Shown here in pieces: positions 1-10,720 of a stretch of DNA of 64,000 nt (the stretch's first letter is position 1; each line of letters begins with the position of its first letter). The DNA is taken from the NCBI GenBank assembly GCA_027946365.1, contig JAPEUQ010000001.1, positions 4,154,001 to 4,218,000 on the forward strand, in the 5' to 3' direction. The notes beneath the pieces were generated by a model. The model had not been told where the DNA came from and did no database searches. It worked only from the letters and a program-made list of their open reading frames with translations. The stretch comes from Kalmusia sp. IMI 367209. Taxonomy: Eukaryota > Ascomycota > Dothideomycetes > Pleosporales > Didymosphaeriaceae. The translations under genes were made by a program, and so were the position numbers.

Positions 1-778
1 ACTGATCCGTTTCTGGACCTACCCATGGAGATCCGTGGCCAAATCTTCGTTATCAGCACTTGTGATCCTATCTTAGAATGCTGCAAAGCCGGGTTTCAAT
101 TCGAGACACATGAACTCTTTGCAGCCAGCGCATAACGATACCTGTTTCGCGATTTATTGCGCTGCGTTGCATGAATTGGTGGACTTGTCCGTTTCTTCAA
201 CTGATGGTATAATCTACCTATATCGCCCATGTACATCCGCATTTCTCGTCGCTTAAAGCGGCGTGTGGGCATGTTGAGCGGCCAGAGTACAGTAACATGG
301 ATGACCTGTCTGTTCAACCGAGGGCTTCACATCGAGTTGAATTTCTTGGAAGCCCTCAAAGCGATATATGGAATAAAGAAAGAATAAGAAATAGCGAATC
401 ATTCGCGTAGGATACTACTACACAGCTTCGAGCTACTTGAGGAGAGGAATAGACTATTGACTGAAGCTCTTCCAAAACCGCGTCATGCTTTTGAGATGAA
501 ATAGAACTAACAAGCAATAATCTTTTGATAAACTAGATTCCGTGGGATTTCGCCAAATGCCACCCGCTTTTTTATTTGCGTCCATGGCGGACGAACTGCC
601 GAGAATTTTAGGAGGCACACGCACAGTTGAAGAAAATCGGGCTTTGGCTATATCGGAGCATCTTTTAAGCCAGTCTCAGGGATCGAAGTGATTGTCAAAT
701 AACCATTGTCCTTATGAAGCAGTCCCATTCGATGAAGGATCGGGATAAAACTAAATCACATTTCAACTCTTAGAAAAT
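1..778. other. No gene recognised at the left edge
   Basis: Only short open frames with no family resemblance are present. The stretch is probably the intergenic 3' flank of the GFA-like gene that ends at 779. No repeat or RNA gene is visible. Confidence 0.5.
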
Positions 779-1594
779 CTAATTCTCTGAAATGGGTGCC
801 TTTGGGGTCCCCGCGTGGTTCGCTGTTGCGATATTTTTCGTAGTTGTACCATCGCCAGTTCGTAAGTCATCCCCTTGAACCTTTTCGTTCTCTTCCAGCC
901 TCAGACTCAACTGCTCGAGTCTCTTCTGAAGTGCCTGCTCAGTCTCGCGATACCTCCTCTCGAACTCCTCGTCATCTTCAGCCAACTCATCCTTCTCGTC
1001 TGGTGTTTGTGCAGTAGGCGTTTTATCGGCCTCCTTTTCTTCTTCAGCATCCTGACCATTAATTGCTGCAGCCGTAGTCGACGCCTTTGCTCGCTCTCTT
1101 TCCCGAACTTTTTGTATGGCCACCTCCAGCCTCTTTAGACTACTCTTCGGCCAATGCTCCCTGTAATCAAATGGACCTTTACAGGTTTTTGCGCCTTCAG
1201 GAAGGAGGACCCACGAGATTTTGCTCTCGATGTATTCGTGAATGTCCGGTTCCATGATTTCTGGAAGATCCAAGGTGCCTGTAGCGATGTCCGCCGTGAC
1301 TGGTGTCTTGTCACCGCTAGACCAGAGTCGAGTCCCACATTTGCCGCATGATGCTACATGCCTGATGGCCCCATTTGGACGAACGGCAGTCGTAATTTCA
1401 GGAGGAGTAGCACCGATGGAAGATATGTATTCGACCTCTATGGTCGCAAAGCAGGCGAACACAGAACCGGTGTGTTTGTTACAATCCGTACAGTGACACG
1501 CATGGCAGAACAAAGGAGCTGTTTCCAGGCGATAGCGCGTGGACCCGCAGTAGCAGCCTCCATGTATCGCAGGAAATGGACGTGATTTTGACAT
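779..1594 (-). CDS. GFA/CENP-V-like zinc-binding protein with coiled-coil tail
   Basis: Single-exon protein of 271 residues. The N-terminal half carries the cysteine pattern of the GFA (glutathione-dependent formaldehyde-activating enzyme / CENP-V) fold: GGCYCGSTRY, then CHACHCTDC, then CGKCGTRLW, the usual zinc ligands of the family. The GFA core ends near residue 150 (DYREHWPKSS). The remaining 120 residues are acidic and Lys/Glu-rich, with a heptad-like segment (FERRYRETEQALQKRLEQL) likely to form a coiled coil. I chose the ATG at 1594 because the codons 5' of it (to 1660) are not family-like and contain a GT-AAGC splice-donor-like site. GFA proteins in fungi are numerous and mostly uncharacterised, so formaldehyde detoxification must not be assumed. 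The long charged tail is unusual compared with compact bacterial members. Confidence 0.85.
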   Translation of the reverse strand: MSKSRPFPAIHGGCYCGSTRYRLETAPLFCHACHCTDCNKHTGSVFACFATIEVEYISSIGATPPEITTAVRPNGAIRHVASCGKCGTRLWSSGDKTPVTADIATGTLDLPEIMEPDIHEYIESKISWVLLPEGAKTCKGPFDYREHWPKSSLKRLEVAIQKVRERERAKASTTAAAINGQDAEEEKEADKTPTAQTPDEKDELAEDDEEFERRYRETEQALQKRLEQLSLRLEENEKVQGDDLRTGDGTTTKNIATANHAGTPKAPISEN

Positions 1595-2093
1595 TGTTGT
1601 GGGAAGTGAGGTCTGAAGGCTTACCTGGTATGTTGGTGGTGGGCTTACACCTTCAGGCATTCACATGTGGGCTAAGCCGCCAAGGCGCTTAATAATTAGC
1701 GCAGAATAACGTCATAGGCGCCGACTGGACGAGACATATGCAGACATGAACTCAGACTTTTGATCTTTGGCCTTTGTATTCTTAGCCTTTATAATACGTT
1801 TGCTTTCTCGAATCAACACTCTCCCCTTTCGACTGGTGCCTGTAGAAAGAAATACAAGCCATAATGTACTGCTGCGTCAGGGTAGTCCTGACTGGGTCTG
1901 GCGAAAAGATGAGTTGCGTATACAAAAGGTTCATGCCTGAGGTAACTGGCAAACTCAGCCCCGCCAGAATGAACTTGCCACATGGGCAGACTGCATAGGA
2001 ACTCTTGTCTTAGCCACAAATTAAGCATCATCGCGCTTTCCCTGGATTTGAAAACTACCACTTTGAATTCATATGCGTTTTCAAACACTGTCA

Positions 2094-3018
2094 ATGGCCG
2101 CTCTTTCCACCGCCGCCAACATTTTCGGCATCGTCGGCCTTATCGACATCGTTTCCGCTCCACAACCCAGCTGTGCTCACTGATCAAGCAAGCATCGTCT
2201 GCTCCAGCCTCAGTCAACGAGCTACTTGCTGCCGCTCGGAATCTCGCAGCCGTTGTCGCGGAGTTGCGCGGTCGGGCGGCTGAGTACGAGCAATCCTTGT
2301 TTGCCCAAAGGACGGCCAATCCGTATCAAACCATGTCATGACAGCCCTCGAAACGTGTAGAAAGCAGCTTGGAGAGCTAATTCAGCAACTAATTATCATG
2401 CGCAATGCGAGGAAAAATCGGTTGCAAAGAGTCACCGGTGAAATCGTGTTTGCGCTTAGCGAAGCGCAGATTCGGCATACTGTGCAGATGATGGTGTATC
2501 ATCAAAATTCTTTGAAAGGGTTGATGCTTGCTCGCACAGGGTGAGTTACTTGGTAGCAACGTGCACGATTACTAATATGCTCTTGAATCAGGCATGACAT
2601 GATCATCCTTCGCCGCGAGATTGGTGATATTAATACCAACCTACATAATATCGAGACAACCGTGAATTCTTCGTCCAACTACGTTGAGACCATATACGCG
2701 ACTATACACCCATCCACTCAGGACACGAAATCTAGCAAAACGTCTCAGGTCTCGGATCAAAGAAGCCTGGATGGAACGGATAATCAAGAGCAAGCGATTC
2801 AGCCGAGTCAACTTTCTAAGCATACTTTTCAATCACGACGAGGGTTCAAGCCCGATCGAGGCGTCCTGCGCAAGCTTGGCGATCTGGTCCCTGTGCTTGC
2901 CAATCAGCACGACACCTGGATCTCTCAACACCAGAACCACGATCTTAGCTCTTTCCAAGTTTGGACAGTAGAAAGTCAGATTCGATTGCTCAATGTCAAA
3001 ACTGGAGATGATATGTAG
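2094..3018 (+). pseudogene. Frameshifted fungal NLR-type N-terminal-domain protein
   Basis: Starts MAALSTAANIFGIVGLIDI, the opening typical of the N-terminal domain found on many fungal STAND/NLR-like proteins and on stand-alone relatives. After about residue 19 the family-like reading continues in the next frame (LCSLIKQASSAPASVNELLA at 2172 onward), which needs one missing base near 2151. A second shift of the same sense lies at about 2335-2340, where the frame ending NPYQTM gives way to the one reading ALETCRKQLGELIQQL. Further on a normal intron (2541-2591, GTGAGT...CAG with ACTAAT) joins in phase to the last exon, ending in TAG at 3018. With the shifts ignored the product would be about 290 residues, mostly helical, with no NB-ARC or NACHT domain following. 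The gene is either decayed or carries two single-base sequence errors. Confidence 0.7.
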
Positions 3019-3569
3019 AGGGAATTCTCGGGAATGACATAAGGAAATCACGAAATGAGGAGCTACCGCCTCGCTAGGAGCTTCTTTCTTTCGTCAATTT
3101 AGCAAAAGCATGACTACCTATGTAGTCGATACGCTGACCTGGAGACATAATTGGTGCCCACAAACATTGGATATCTCCACGAACCAGGCTCATACAGTGC
3201 CATATCTGGCTGAAGACACTGTGGCCATATATACTATGCACTCTTTATGAACGTATGGCGTTATAAACTGCTAGAACACGATTCGCCAACATACACCCTT
3301 GCCAGTATCCAATCTCCACTAATTCTCAGATTGGGCAGCCGTCAGCTCGCTCCACACGCCTACACTACTCTTATGCGCACGCTAAACATGCGCCTAGCTC
3401 ATACAGACCTGTAAAACCCAACTTTTTCTCTTGAACGATTGCTCTTTGAGATCGGGCAAGGCCTATTCACGCACAGAAGTTCGATGACTCGAAATGCCAA
3501 TCCACTTCTCAGCCGACCACAGATTCAACATCCTCAGCTTGATACTTTCAGCTTCAGCTTATTACATTC
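3019..3569. other. Intergenic, nothing recognised
   Basis: A convergent interval between the broken N-domain gene (+) and the HAD hydrolase (-). No coding signature is seen. Confidence 0.5.
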
Positions 3570-4519
3570 CTACAGCTTACTCCTCTCATCTACTAATTTA
3601 AGTCCAACCTCTCTCTCCAATCCTGCCACCGCCTCCCTCGTCTCCCCCATAACAACCTTGATAGTCCTCAGCCCCACCTGTCTCGCAAACTTCAAGTTTA
3701 CCCCAATATCATCCAAAAACAGTACATCCCGCGCTTCCACCTTCCCCAACCCCCTACTCTCCGATATCTTACTCAGCTCCCTCACAGCCAGCTCGTACGC
3801 CCTCGGATCCGGCTTCCTAACCCCAATATGCGCACTCGACAAATACACATCAAACCAGTCTGCAACGCTCGTCGGATCCCCAGCATGCACACCCGGCGCC
3901 CCATCATGGATAACACTCTTATCAAACAAGACCCCCTCATCATCTAGTATCCCCGTCGGAAAATCCACCGTATTGCTCAACGCGCCGACGACCCACCTCC
4001 CCTCACCCTCGGCCCGCAGCCGCTTCAACGCAGGATACATCCACGGATCCGTCCTCCGCGAATACCGCATCATTCTCCAAAACAGCTTCTTCGCATCGAT
4101 GCGTGGCACGGGCGGCACCTTGTCGCCCAGGCTCGCCGTCGACCCCGGATCCGCGTACCCGCCGCCACGCTCCGCCCAGCGCACCCAGTAGTCGCGCCAT
4201 ATGTGCGGGCGCTCGAGCTGTGCCTTGAAGGCCGCGAACCACGCGTCGTCGAGGGGCGTCTCGCCGCGCTCGATGAGCTGCCAGGCGCCCGTGTCCGCGG
4301 GCCCGCGCTGGATCGCGTGGTTGATGTAGCCGATAGGGATGCGGTTTTCGATTTCGTAGTCGAGGATGGCTTGGAAGGGGCTTACGATCTGGCACGCTCG
4401 TTCATTAGCATTGGTCTCTTGCATGTCGAGTTCTGGCGGAGCTACGATGGGAAGGAACGCACTACTACACCACCGATGTCGAACAAGATGGCTTTGGGAG
4501 GGGCTTTTGATGCTGCCAT
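3570..4519 (-). CDS. HAD-like hydrolase (epoxide-hydrolase N-domain type)
   Basis: Two exons: 4463-4519 and 3570-4388, joined across a 74-nt intron (GTGCGT...GCCAG, branch-like TGCTAATG). The 57-nt first exon encodes 19 residues, including the catalytic HAD motif I FDIGG with the presumed nucleophile Asp14. Without it the enzyme would look truncated. Exon 2 continues VSPFQAILDYE, then an alpha-helical cap, RKPDPRAYE (motif III lysine region) and VLFLDDIGVN (motif IV acidic pair). The protein is 291 residues. It resembles the phosphatase-like domain of soluble epoxide hydrolases and acyl-CoA dehydrogenase-linked HAD proteins. The substrate is unknown, and a small phosphorylated metabolite is the family-level expectation. 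The start is chosen for ACAATGG context and reading continuity. Confidence 0.87.
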
Positions 4520-5162
4520 TGTATGGTTTGGGAGGCTTGCGTGCCGTTACCGGGGCATGTCCATGGTGGAGACGAGTGCAGGCGGGCGGTGATATAGTCG
4601 CGCATCGCGTCCATGATGAAGTGTGGGGGATTTGGTTTCCCGACCGAAGCCGAGGCTCAGCAGCCCCATGTTATCGATAACGTGTCGGAAATATAACAAC
4701 TTACACTTGCTGTGCAGTGCAATCAAATTAGTATGGAAATCACAGTACGATTCAACGTCTTGAATTGAGTAAGATAAATACTCCTTCATCTAAAAGCTAT
4801 CTTGTCAACTATAGTGCATTGAACATCGGTGCCCGACATAACTATTCGGACGGTGTATCGACACGTTCGAAGATCAACAATCGAACACGTTTCCCTATAC
4901 ACAAACATATATATAAAGGTGTGAGAAGATAAGACAAGAGAAGAGTGTGTTAGTGGTATAGCCGATGACGGCCGTAGTCTAGTGCATAGAATTTTCGTAG
5001 AATAATACCGCCGTGGAAGGCAGTCATGAACCCAAACGCCAGAAATGTGCTGCGAGAATGTTTCGACACGCACCGAGAAAGCCAACGCCAGGGGAATATT
5101 GTATGAATGACCCGCAAAAGAAAAAATTTGAGTGACAAAGGAAGTGATATAGAGATAGATGA
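4520..5162. other. Intergenic, 5' flank of the HAD gene / 3' flank of the SREBP-like gene
   Basis: Small open frames only. It probably holds the promoter of the HAD gene and the 3' UTR of the SREBP-like gene, both transcribed leftward. Confidence 0.45.
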
Positions 5163-8102
5163 TCAAGTGGAAATTTCCTCGTCTTTTACGCTTGAGCTGA
5201 AGTAGCCCGGGTCAAAATCTTCCCGCTCAGCTAGGCCAACAAGCATCTTGCTTACTTTCAAGCAGCGGCTCACAATGCGACCGCGTAACTTATCAGACAA
5301 GCCGCTGCGTCGGCCGGTTCCGTGGCCTACCCACATGCGAAGTGAGCCAGCGAGACGTTCAAGACCATAGCTGGTCTCAGCCTGGAGCGCATGATCTTGG
5401 ACGAGTCGATCAAGAACCTTGTAGCCTGCGACAAAGCTGAGGAGCGTTGTCGTCGACTCTGAGAGATAGGTTTTGTTGATGACCAAGATAGCTTGGCGGC
5501 GCGCATCAGGGTTAGAAGACTCAACCAACGTGAGGCACTTGGCCAAAGTAAGTGCTTTCCGGACATCGGTGGCTGCTGGAGCACCAGACACCAAGTTAAT
5601 CAAGGTAGATCCTGTTGGAGAAGCAGTCGAAGGAGGAGAGGGTAACGCAGCAAATGCTTTGGCGATTCGGGCGGCGTTGTCATCATCGAACACTACGGCT
5701 TGCGCTACGAAAGCTCTCAGCTGGGCATGCGAGGTTGGAGGAGCGGTCCGAGCGGCCAAGTCCAGCTTTTCTCTAATAACTTCGGTGGGCTTTACATCCT
5801 TGGTGTTTAAAGACTCGACTAAGCTCTCCCTGAGCAGAAGACTAGAATACCATGCTGCTAATGCATCCAATGGAGACGAGATGGCAAAGTCTCCTACCAC
5901 CCCGTCCATACAGGGATCTGCAGTTGTCTGTTCCGCAACAGGACGGTTCCAAGCCAAGTTGTACGCACGTTGGATAATGGACGGATGGAGGACCTCATCG
6001 CATTCCTTGTCGAGCAGTGTAGCCAAGTGGTCAGGCAACCGTTCTGCGTCGCTTTCGGGTTTCGAAGTGAGGTTTGTAGCAACACGCTGTTCGCTGCGAG
6101 CCATGTTCCAATATCTCCGAGCAAGTCTGGCGCTCATGTGGTCCAAAATCCATGATGGACCATGACCGGCGTTGGCAAGCTCCCACAAGAGTACCCGCAA
6201 ATGGAGGGCCTTGAGCATGAGTCGGGCAGGGGTATCGGGAAGCGTGCCAGATGCCATCAGCGTTAATACCAATCTACTCTTACTGATTTCAGCGTCACCT
6301 CCAGTCAATTGTGCGTCCAATGCGATACTCCATGCCTTAATTCTGGCAGCTTCCTGCTCTTTCGTTGTACCCGAAAGGAAAGCGTAACCAGGCCAACCGA
6401 TCATCTTACGCGTGCTGAGTTTGAGTGTCTTGAGACTCAAAGCGGCCACTTCTAGGAGGAAGTTATGCCGAGGAACCCACACGGTCTGTATCGCTGTAAG
6501 CCATGCCCTGTGACGCACCTCCACGGGTGATGCAAGCGATGGAGCACGAGCGAGCATGACTGTATTCGCTGCCTTCTTCTTCGGCTTTGAGCTGAAGTTG
6601 AACAGCGGTGCGATGATATAAAACACGGCACCAAAGATGAGCAGTAGTTTAGCAAGGGGCAGCTGTGCGCTTGTAGCGCCCAGCGAAACACGAGGAGCGA
6701 GAATGGCAGCGAGATTGACGGGAAGAGCAAACAACCCCCGTCCTTCTGGCTCCTCTTGCGACTGCTCTCGTTCTACTAGTCCTTCTAGTATCATGAGACC
6801 TGCAAGAGAACCCACCATGAGCTTGCCCATCATGCTGTTGTTGCGTCGGCCATTGACCATTGGTGGTCCGTTTTGGCCCGGACGAGATCCACCACCGTAA
6901 GGCGGGTAGGCGGGTGCGTAATGCTGCTGCGGGGGCAGTCCTTGCCGCAGGCCGGCAATGTGTTCTGGGACTGGAATCATGCCCTGGGGTGGTCCGGACA
7001 TGGGCATACTGTGTGACTGTGTGAAAGGATCCTCTGCATATCTGCTTCCGTCCGGCGTACCCAGTGGGCCGTGCAATGTCATTGGTCCAGATATCGCCAT
7101 CTTCTCGTAGCTTTCTATCCGACCCTGCAGCGTCGTTACCTCATCTTGCAAACGCTTGTTTCGCTTCTCCAGATGTCGGATATATTCTGTCGCCTTGGAT
7201 AACACAGTGGCTTTGTTGAGTTTGTGGGCAGGCGTCAGACCTTCGAGATCCTCGGGATCATCCTCCTCCTCTCCTTGTCCATTGCCACGCGACATGACCC
7301 TCAAGCTGGGTACGCTGTCGCGCAGTGCGGCAATCTTGTCGTTGAGGTTCGTGCGATAGCGCTTCTCAATCATGTTGTGCGCTGTCTTCTTCGGCGGCTG
7401 CTGTTTGTCCTTCCTGCCCATTGGTGCCGAGTCCTCGTCGGTCGACGACTTTCTCTTCTTGGGGTTGTCGGATGTAGGCTCCGGTGTCGAGTGCCCGGAA
7501 GAAGAGCTGGTCCTCGCATTGTGGATAGAACTGGGACTGTGACTGTGATGCAGGCTCGGCGGGTTCGACAGCGGCGGCACGGAAGCTGACGGAAGGCCGC
7601 TGTGGTCGAATCTGGGAGGGGAGAACAGCGAGCTGTCACCCATCTGTTGCGGCCACATCTGGTTCGCATAATAATTGCCGTTTTGCTGGCCGTCGCTCTG
7701 AGGCGAACTGAGAGCGCTCGGGTCGAAGTCGAAGGCAGGCGGGAGCTCGGGATTTTCCCCGAAGGTGAAGGGGGCGCTGTGCGAAGGGCCCGACATGGCA
7801 ACAGTGGAAGGTGGGTTGGTACCCTGGATGGCGAGAGAGGGGTCGCGCAGCTGTGGATTGTGCTTGCGGTTGAGGATGGAAGGGCGTTGGTGTTCAGGTT
7901 TGAGGGCGCAGGCGGGGCCGCTAAGCTTCAAGTCAGGCCCCTGAGACACGTTGGGGTCCCATGTCATGAATTCACTCCAACTCGCTGGCGTGAAATCGTC
8001 GGGCGGCGCACTCAAGGGAATCTCGTCGGGGGCAGTGGTGTGCCATGAAGGACGCACGCCCGTCGCGAACTGGAAGTCACTCGACATGAGAGGGTCTTCC
8101 AT
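5163..8102 (-). CDS. srbA: SREBP/SrbA-like membrane-tethered bHLH transcription factor
   Basis: Uninterrupted 979-residue protein. Residues 1-235 are Pro/Ser-rich activation-type sequence with a KKRK basic cluster near 215. The bHLH starts near 238 (KKTAHNMIEKRYRTNLNDKI) and carries the tyrosine (Tyr249) in the basic region that marks SREBPs. Its loop is long and acidic and helix 2 ends near 315, followed by a leucine-zipper-like segment. Two hydrophobic segments near 425-441 and 482-503 flank a short loop, giving the hairpin topology of ER-resident SREBP precursors. The roughly 450 C-terminal residues match the fungal SREBP C-terminal (DUF2014) type. In Aspergillus and Schizosaccharomyces relatives, low oxygen or low sterol triggers Dsc-dependent cleavage and the N-terminal part activates ergosterol and hypoxia genes; that function is inferred here. 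A 1.9-kb gene-free stretch lies upstream. Confidence 0.95.
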   Translation of the reverse strand: MEDPLMSSDFQFATGVRPSWHTTAPDEIPLSAPPDDFTPASWSEFMTWDPNVSQGPDLKLSGPACALKPEHQRPSILNRKHNPQLRDPSLAIQGTNPPSTVAMSGPSHSAPFTFGENPELPPAFDFDPSALSSPQSDGQQNGNYYANQMWPQQMGDSSLFSPPRFDHSGLPSASVPPLSNPPSLHHSHSPSSIHNARTSSSSGHSTPEPTSDNPKKRKSSTDEDSAPMGRKDKQQPPKKTAHNMIEKRYRTNLNDKIAALRDSVPSLRVMSRGNGQGEEEDDPEDLEGLTPAHKLNKATVLSKATEYIRHLEKRNKRLQDEVTTLQGRIESYEKMAISGPMTLHGPLGTPDGSRYAEDPFTQSHSMPMSGPPQGMIPVPEHIAGLRQGLPPQQHYAPAYPPYGGGSRPGQNGPPMVNGRRNNSMMGKLMVGSLAGLMILEGLVEREQSQEEPEGRGLFALPVNLAAILAPRVSLGATSAQLPLAKLLLIFGAVFYIIAPLFNFSSKPKKKAANTVMLARAPSLASPVEVRHRAWLTAIQTVWVPRHNFLLEVAALSLKTLKLSTRKMIGWPGYAFLSGTTKEQEAARIKAWSIALDAQLTGGDAEISKSRLVLTLMASGTLPDTPARLMLKALHLRVLLWELANAGHGPSWILDHMSARLARRYWNMARSEQRVATNLTSKPESDAERLPDHLATLLDKECDEVLHPSIIQRAYNLAWNRPVAEQTTADPCMDGVVGDFAISSPLDALAAWYSSLLLRESLVESLNTKDVKPTEVIREKLDLAARTAPPTSHAQLRAFVAQAVVFDDDNAARIAKAFAALPSPPSTASPTGSTLINLVSGAPAATDVRKALTLAKCLTLVESSNPDARRQAILVINKTYLSESTTTLLSFVAGYKVLDRLVQDHALQAETSYGLERLAGSLRMWVGHGTGRRSGLSDKLRGRIVSRCLKVSKMLVGLAEREDFDPGYFSSSVKDEEIST

Positions 8103-10051
8103 CTTTTCTTTGTTGGCCGTGGGCGGGCGGGTGCCGCTCGGCTGGGGCTCAGGGACGGGCGGAACGCGTCAAAAACGCAGTACGGGCCGACCTGTAGTGT
8201 TGGAAGCGGTTAGCAATGCTCGACAACGACGACACATGGTCCCCGTGAACACATACGGCGATCCGATCGAGCTCCAGGCCATCGTCGGGGCTGCTATCGT
8301 ATGGCGACGCCATTGCGGGCTTGGGGAGTGCACTGGCGCTCGCTCGCTCGAAGAGGCGCGGTGAGTGGGGCAGAATGGCAGAGAGGCACGGCAGCACAGT
8401 GCAATAATGCGCACAGCACGGCGACAATGAGAGGGGCAGTTCTTACCAGCTCTTAGCAGTGAGCGACTGTTGGCCGTCTGGGTCAGATCAGGCCATGCAT
8501 CCGAAAAGAGGTGCGCTTGGTCCCCAGCGATGCTTCCGGGGAATGGACCGGCTGGGTCACAGCAGCAGCAGCGAGGATGACTGCAGCGCTGCAGCAGAGG
8601 CCAGATGCAGCCGCGGCAAGAGCGACTCGTCGGCGTATGGCCAGGCGCGCCTGCTCTGCGGTGGGACGTGAGGGCAGGTGCGGTCAGCCCACAATTGCAA
8701 GAATCATACGATGCGTGCCGGAGGAAGGAGTAGCCGCGACCGGGGTGGGAAGGCGCGGTTCTGGAGCTTCAAGTACCAGACGATGCGGCGGCGAGGGAGG
8801 GAGGGAGGTTTGGCAAGGGCAACGGTAGCGCAATGTCGCACTTGTCTGGCTGCGCGCGTCCTGAGGTCTTGTATGCAAAAAGCGAGGGATGTCGAAAGCA
8901 ACGAGAAGAGTCAAGAGCCCGGAGTCAATGCGGCTGGTCGACCCGATGCCGCACGGGTTCCTCCTGGTCGCGCTAGCGGCTCGAGCGTGCCGATCCCGCT
9001 TTGCCCTGCCTGCAACACCCGAGCCCTACGACGGATCGATCGCACATGGGCCATGGGACCATAAAACATCGTCTTCTCCGCGCCTCCAACGCCTCTTTCG
9101 TCGCGCCGCAGGGCGTCTTTCACGATGCTACTGTGCCGTCCATCGCCCGCCGCCGTGCAATCATCGCGACGGCTGAAGAAACACGGTTCCCGGTGGCTGG
9201 CTCACCGTCGGCTGTATCAAGCGTTGCTTTTCTCCCACGACCCGGACGGCCCGCGCATGGTCTTCAGCTCGGTGACGCCTTTTCGGCTTCACAAACAAAA
9301 GAAACCATGATGATCCCGCAAACCTCACCGCCTGTGCGTTCGCCACTTCGCTCATGCGCAGCCTCGAGGCCAAGATTCAGGCGTCCATGTGCCGTGTCGG
9401 CCAGCAGTGCCGTCGACGAAAGAGCGCATGCGCAAAGAAAGCCACATTGGCACCATTTCCGCAACACGTCCGTTGTCGGGCTTGCCATCGAACACGCGTG
9501 GAAGCTACGAAGAACTAGGGCTCTCATGAAAGCGATTAGCCAAGGCTGAAAACAAGCCACAGTTTCCCGCCCTCTTAGTACCTTTTCTACGAACTACGAA
9601 TGAGATAGCAAATAACCTGCGCAGATGATGTGTGCGGCTTCGCGCGTGCCATTTCCTCGAGCACGACCATCATTTTCCCTGGTTGCTAACATACCCAAGT
9701 TCAGCTTACGCCTCTTCAAGCCCTCCCTCCTCACCGCTGGCGCTATCGAGCCTGTATCATGTCGTCACCTCGTCGCACTCTTCCTTGCAAATCTCGTATC
9801 CGAAAATTAGGAACGGTGTTGGGGTGATACTAATGGCCACCAGACCATATCCAAAGGTTGCGGACGCTTCAGACAAGCAACGCCATTATCGAAGATGGTG
9901 CTTTCGGCGGGCTCGATGACTTCGGTTTTGGTTTCGATTTCGATTTCGATAACAACTTCGTGCTCAGAGGCGCAGATGAGACAGATTGTGGAGAGTTCGA
10001 GCGACACATCATACGACATAGCGAATAGTCAACTCATTCATTTGCTTCCAA
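8103..10051. other. Long upstream region of the SREBP-like gene
   Basis: Nearly 2 kb with no convincing gene. On the minus strand an ATG at 8414 opens an 81-codon frame that ends at 8169, before the SREBP start, so it could act as an upstream ORF if transcription starts above it; this is speculative. The part from 8100 to about 9550 looks GC-rich and low-complexity. A triple TTTCGA hexamer lies at 9932-9949. Confidence 0.4.
9932..9949. repeat. Short tandem TTTCGA hexamer, three copies
   Basis: Three perfect head-to-tail copies of TTTCGA in non-coding DNA. No function is implied. Confidence 0.8.
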
Positions 10052-10720
10052 CTAGATCACACTCTGCAAAGTTCTCAGCAGTTCTAAATCTACGTCCTGC
10101 GCCCCTAAGATCCACTTCGCACCAAATTCATTTATCACTCTCTTCATAATATCCAGTCGGTGGTATAAACCAGCAGTACCCATTAACATTCCGTGCTTTG
10201 TAGCTGCAGCACCTATGCGTCGAAGAGCCGCCAGGAACTTTGGAGCGTCCCAGTCCCCCCAATGTACCGATCTCCATGGCGAGATCATAGGATCCGACAA
10301 GAAGGACGTCGCAGCCGGGAAGAGCGGCAATATCCTCGACAGTATCGAGCACATCGGTAGTCTCGATCGTGGTAAAGACCGTGGAGCCGGAGGCATTCAT
10401 TTCTTCCACGAATTGGGCGGTAGGCATCGTAGCAAGTGCGAAGTGAGGGAAGCCAGCACTGATCGAGCGTTTGCCTGGTGGTGGGTATTTGGATATTTGG
10501 ATAGCCCCGTTTTGCATGATATTGAGCACTCTTATGAGCTTTCTTGTTTGTCTTGGTGTTGGTAAGTCCGCAGACTTACGAAATCATCATGTATATGCGG
10601 CACGATAATCCTGTTCCGCTACACATACTGTTCTTAGGCCTCGGAAGTAGCGTGCATTGTGAGGTTGTGATCCACAAATGTCGAAGGCGAGATTTGGCGC
10701 TTCCGAACTGCTTGCGACGA
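10052..10720 (-). pseudogene. Decayed HpcH/HpaI-type aldolase
   Basis: The minus strand keeps the C-terminal half of an HpcH/HpaI (2-keto-3-deoxy acid) class II aldolase: ISKYPPPGKRS, STVFTTIETTDVLDTVEDIA, LPGCDVLLVGSYDLAMEIG and, in another frame, WDAPKFLAALRRIGAAATKHG continuing to FGAKWILGAQDVDLELL. The switch falls at a run of six Gs (plus-strand C-run 10255-10260); five would restore the frame. Toward the 5' end only scattered family-like pieces remain (IIVPHIHDDF and NLTMHATSEA in different frames, about 10590-10710), with about 35 residues apparently missing between them. The gene is therefore multiply damaged and not explained by one sequencing error. The 5' limit is approximate. Confidence 0.75.

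Noticed and set aside
3439..4191. 250-codon plus-strand frame
   Set aside because: Antisense shadow of the HAD hydrolase exon; Ser/Pro/Leu-rich composition typical of reversed coding sequence.
5473..6165. 230-codon plus-strand frame inside the SREBP-like gene
   Set aside because: Antisense shadow of a strong coding region.
9001..9549. 182-codon plus-strand frame upstream of the SREBP-like gene
   Set aside because: No motif, low-complexity composition, other frames also open in this GC-rich part, no splice partners.
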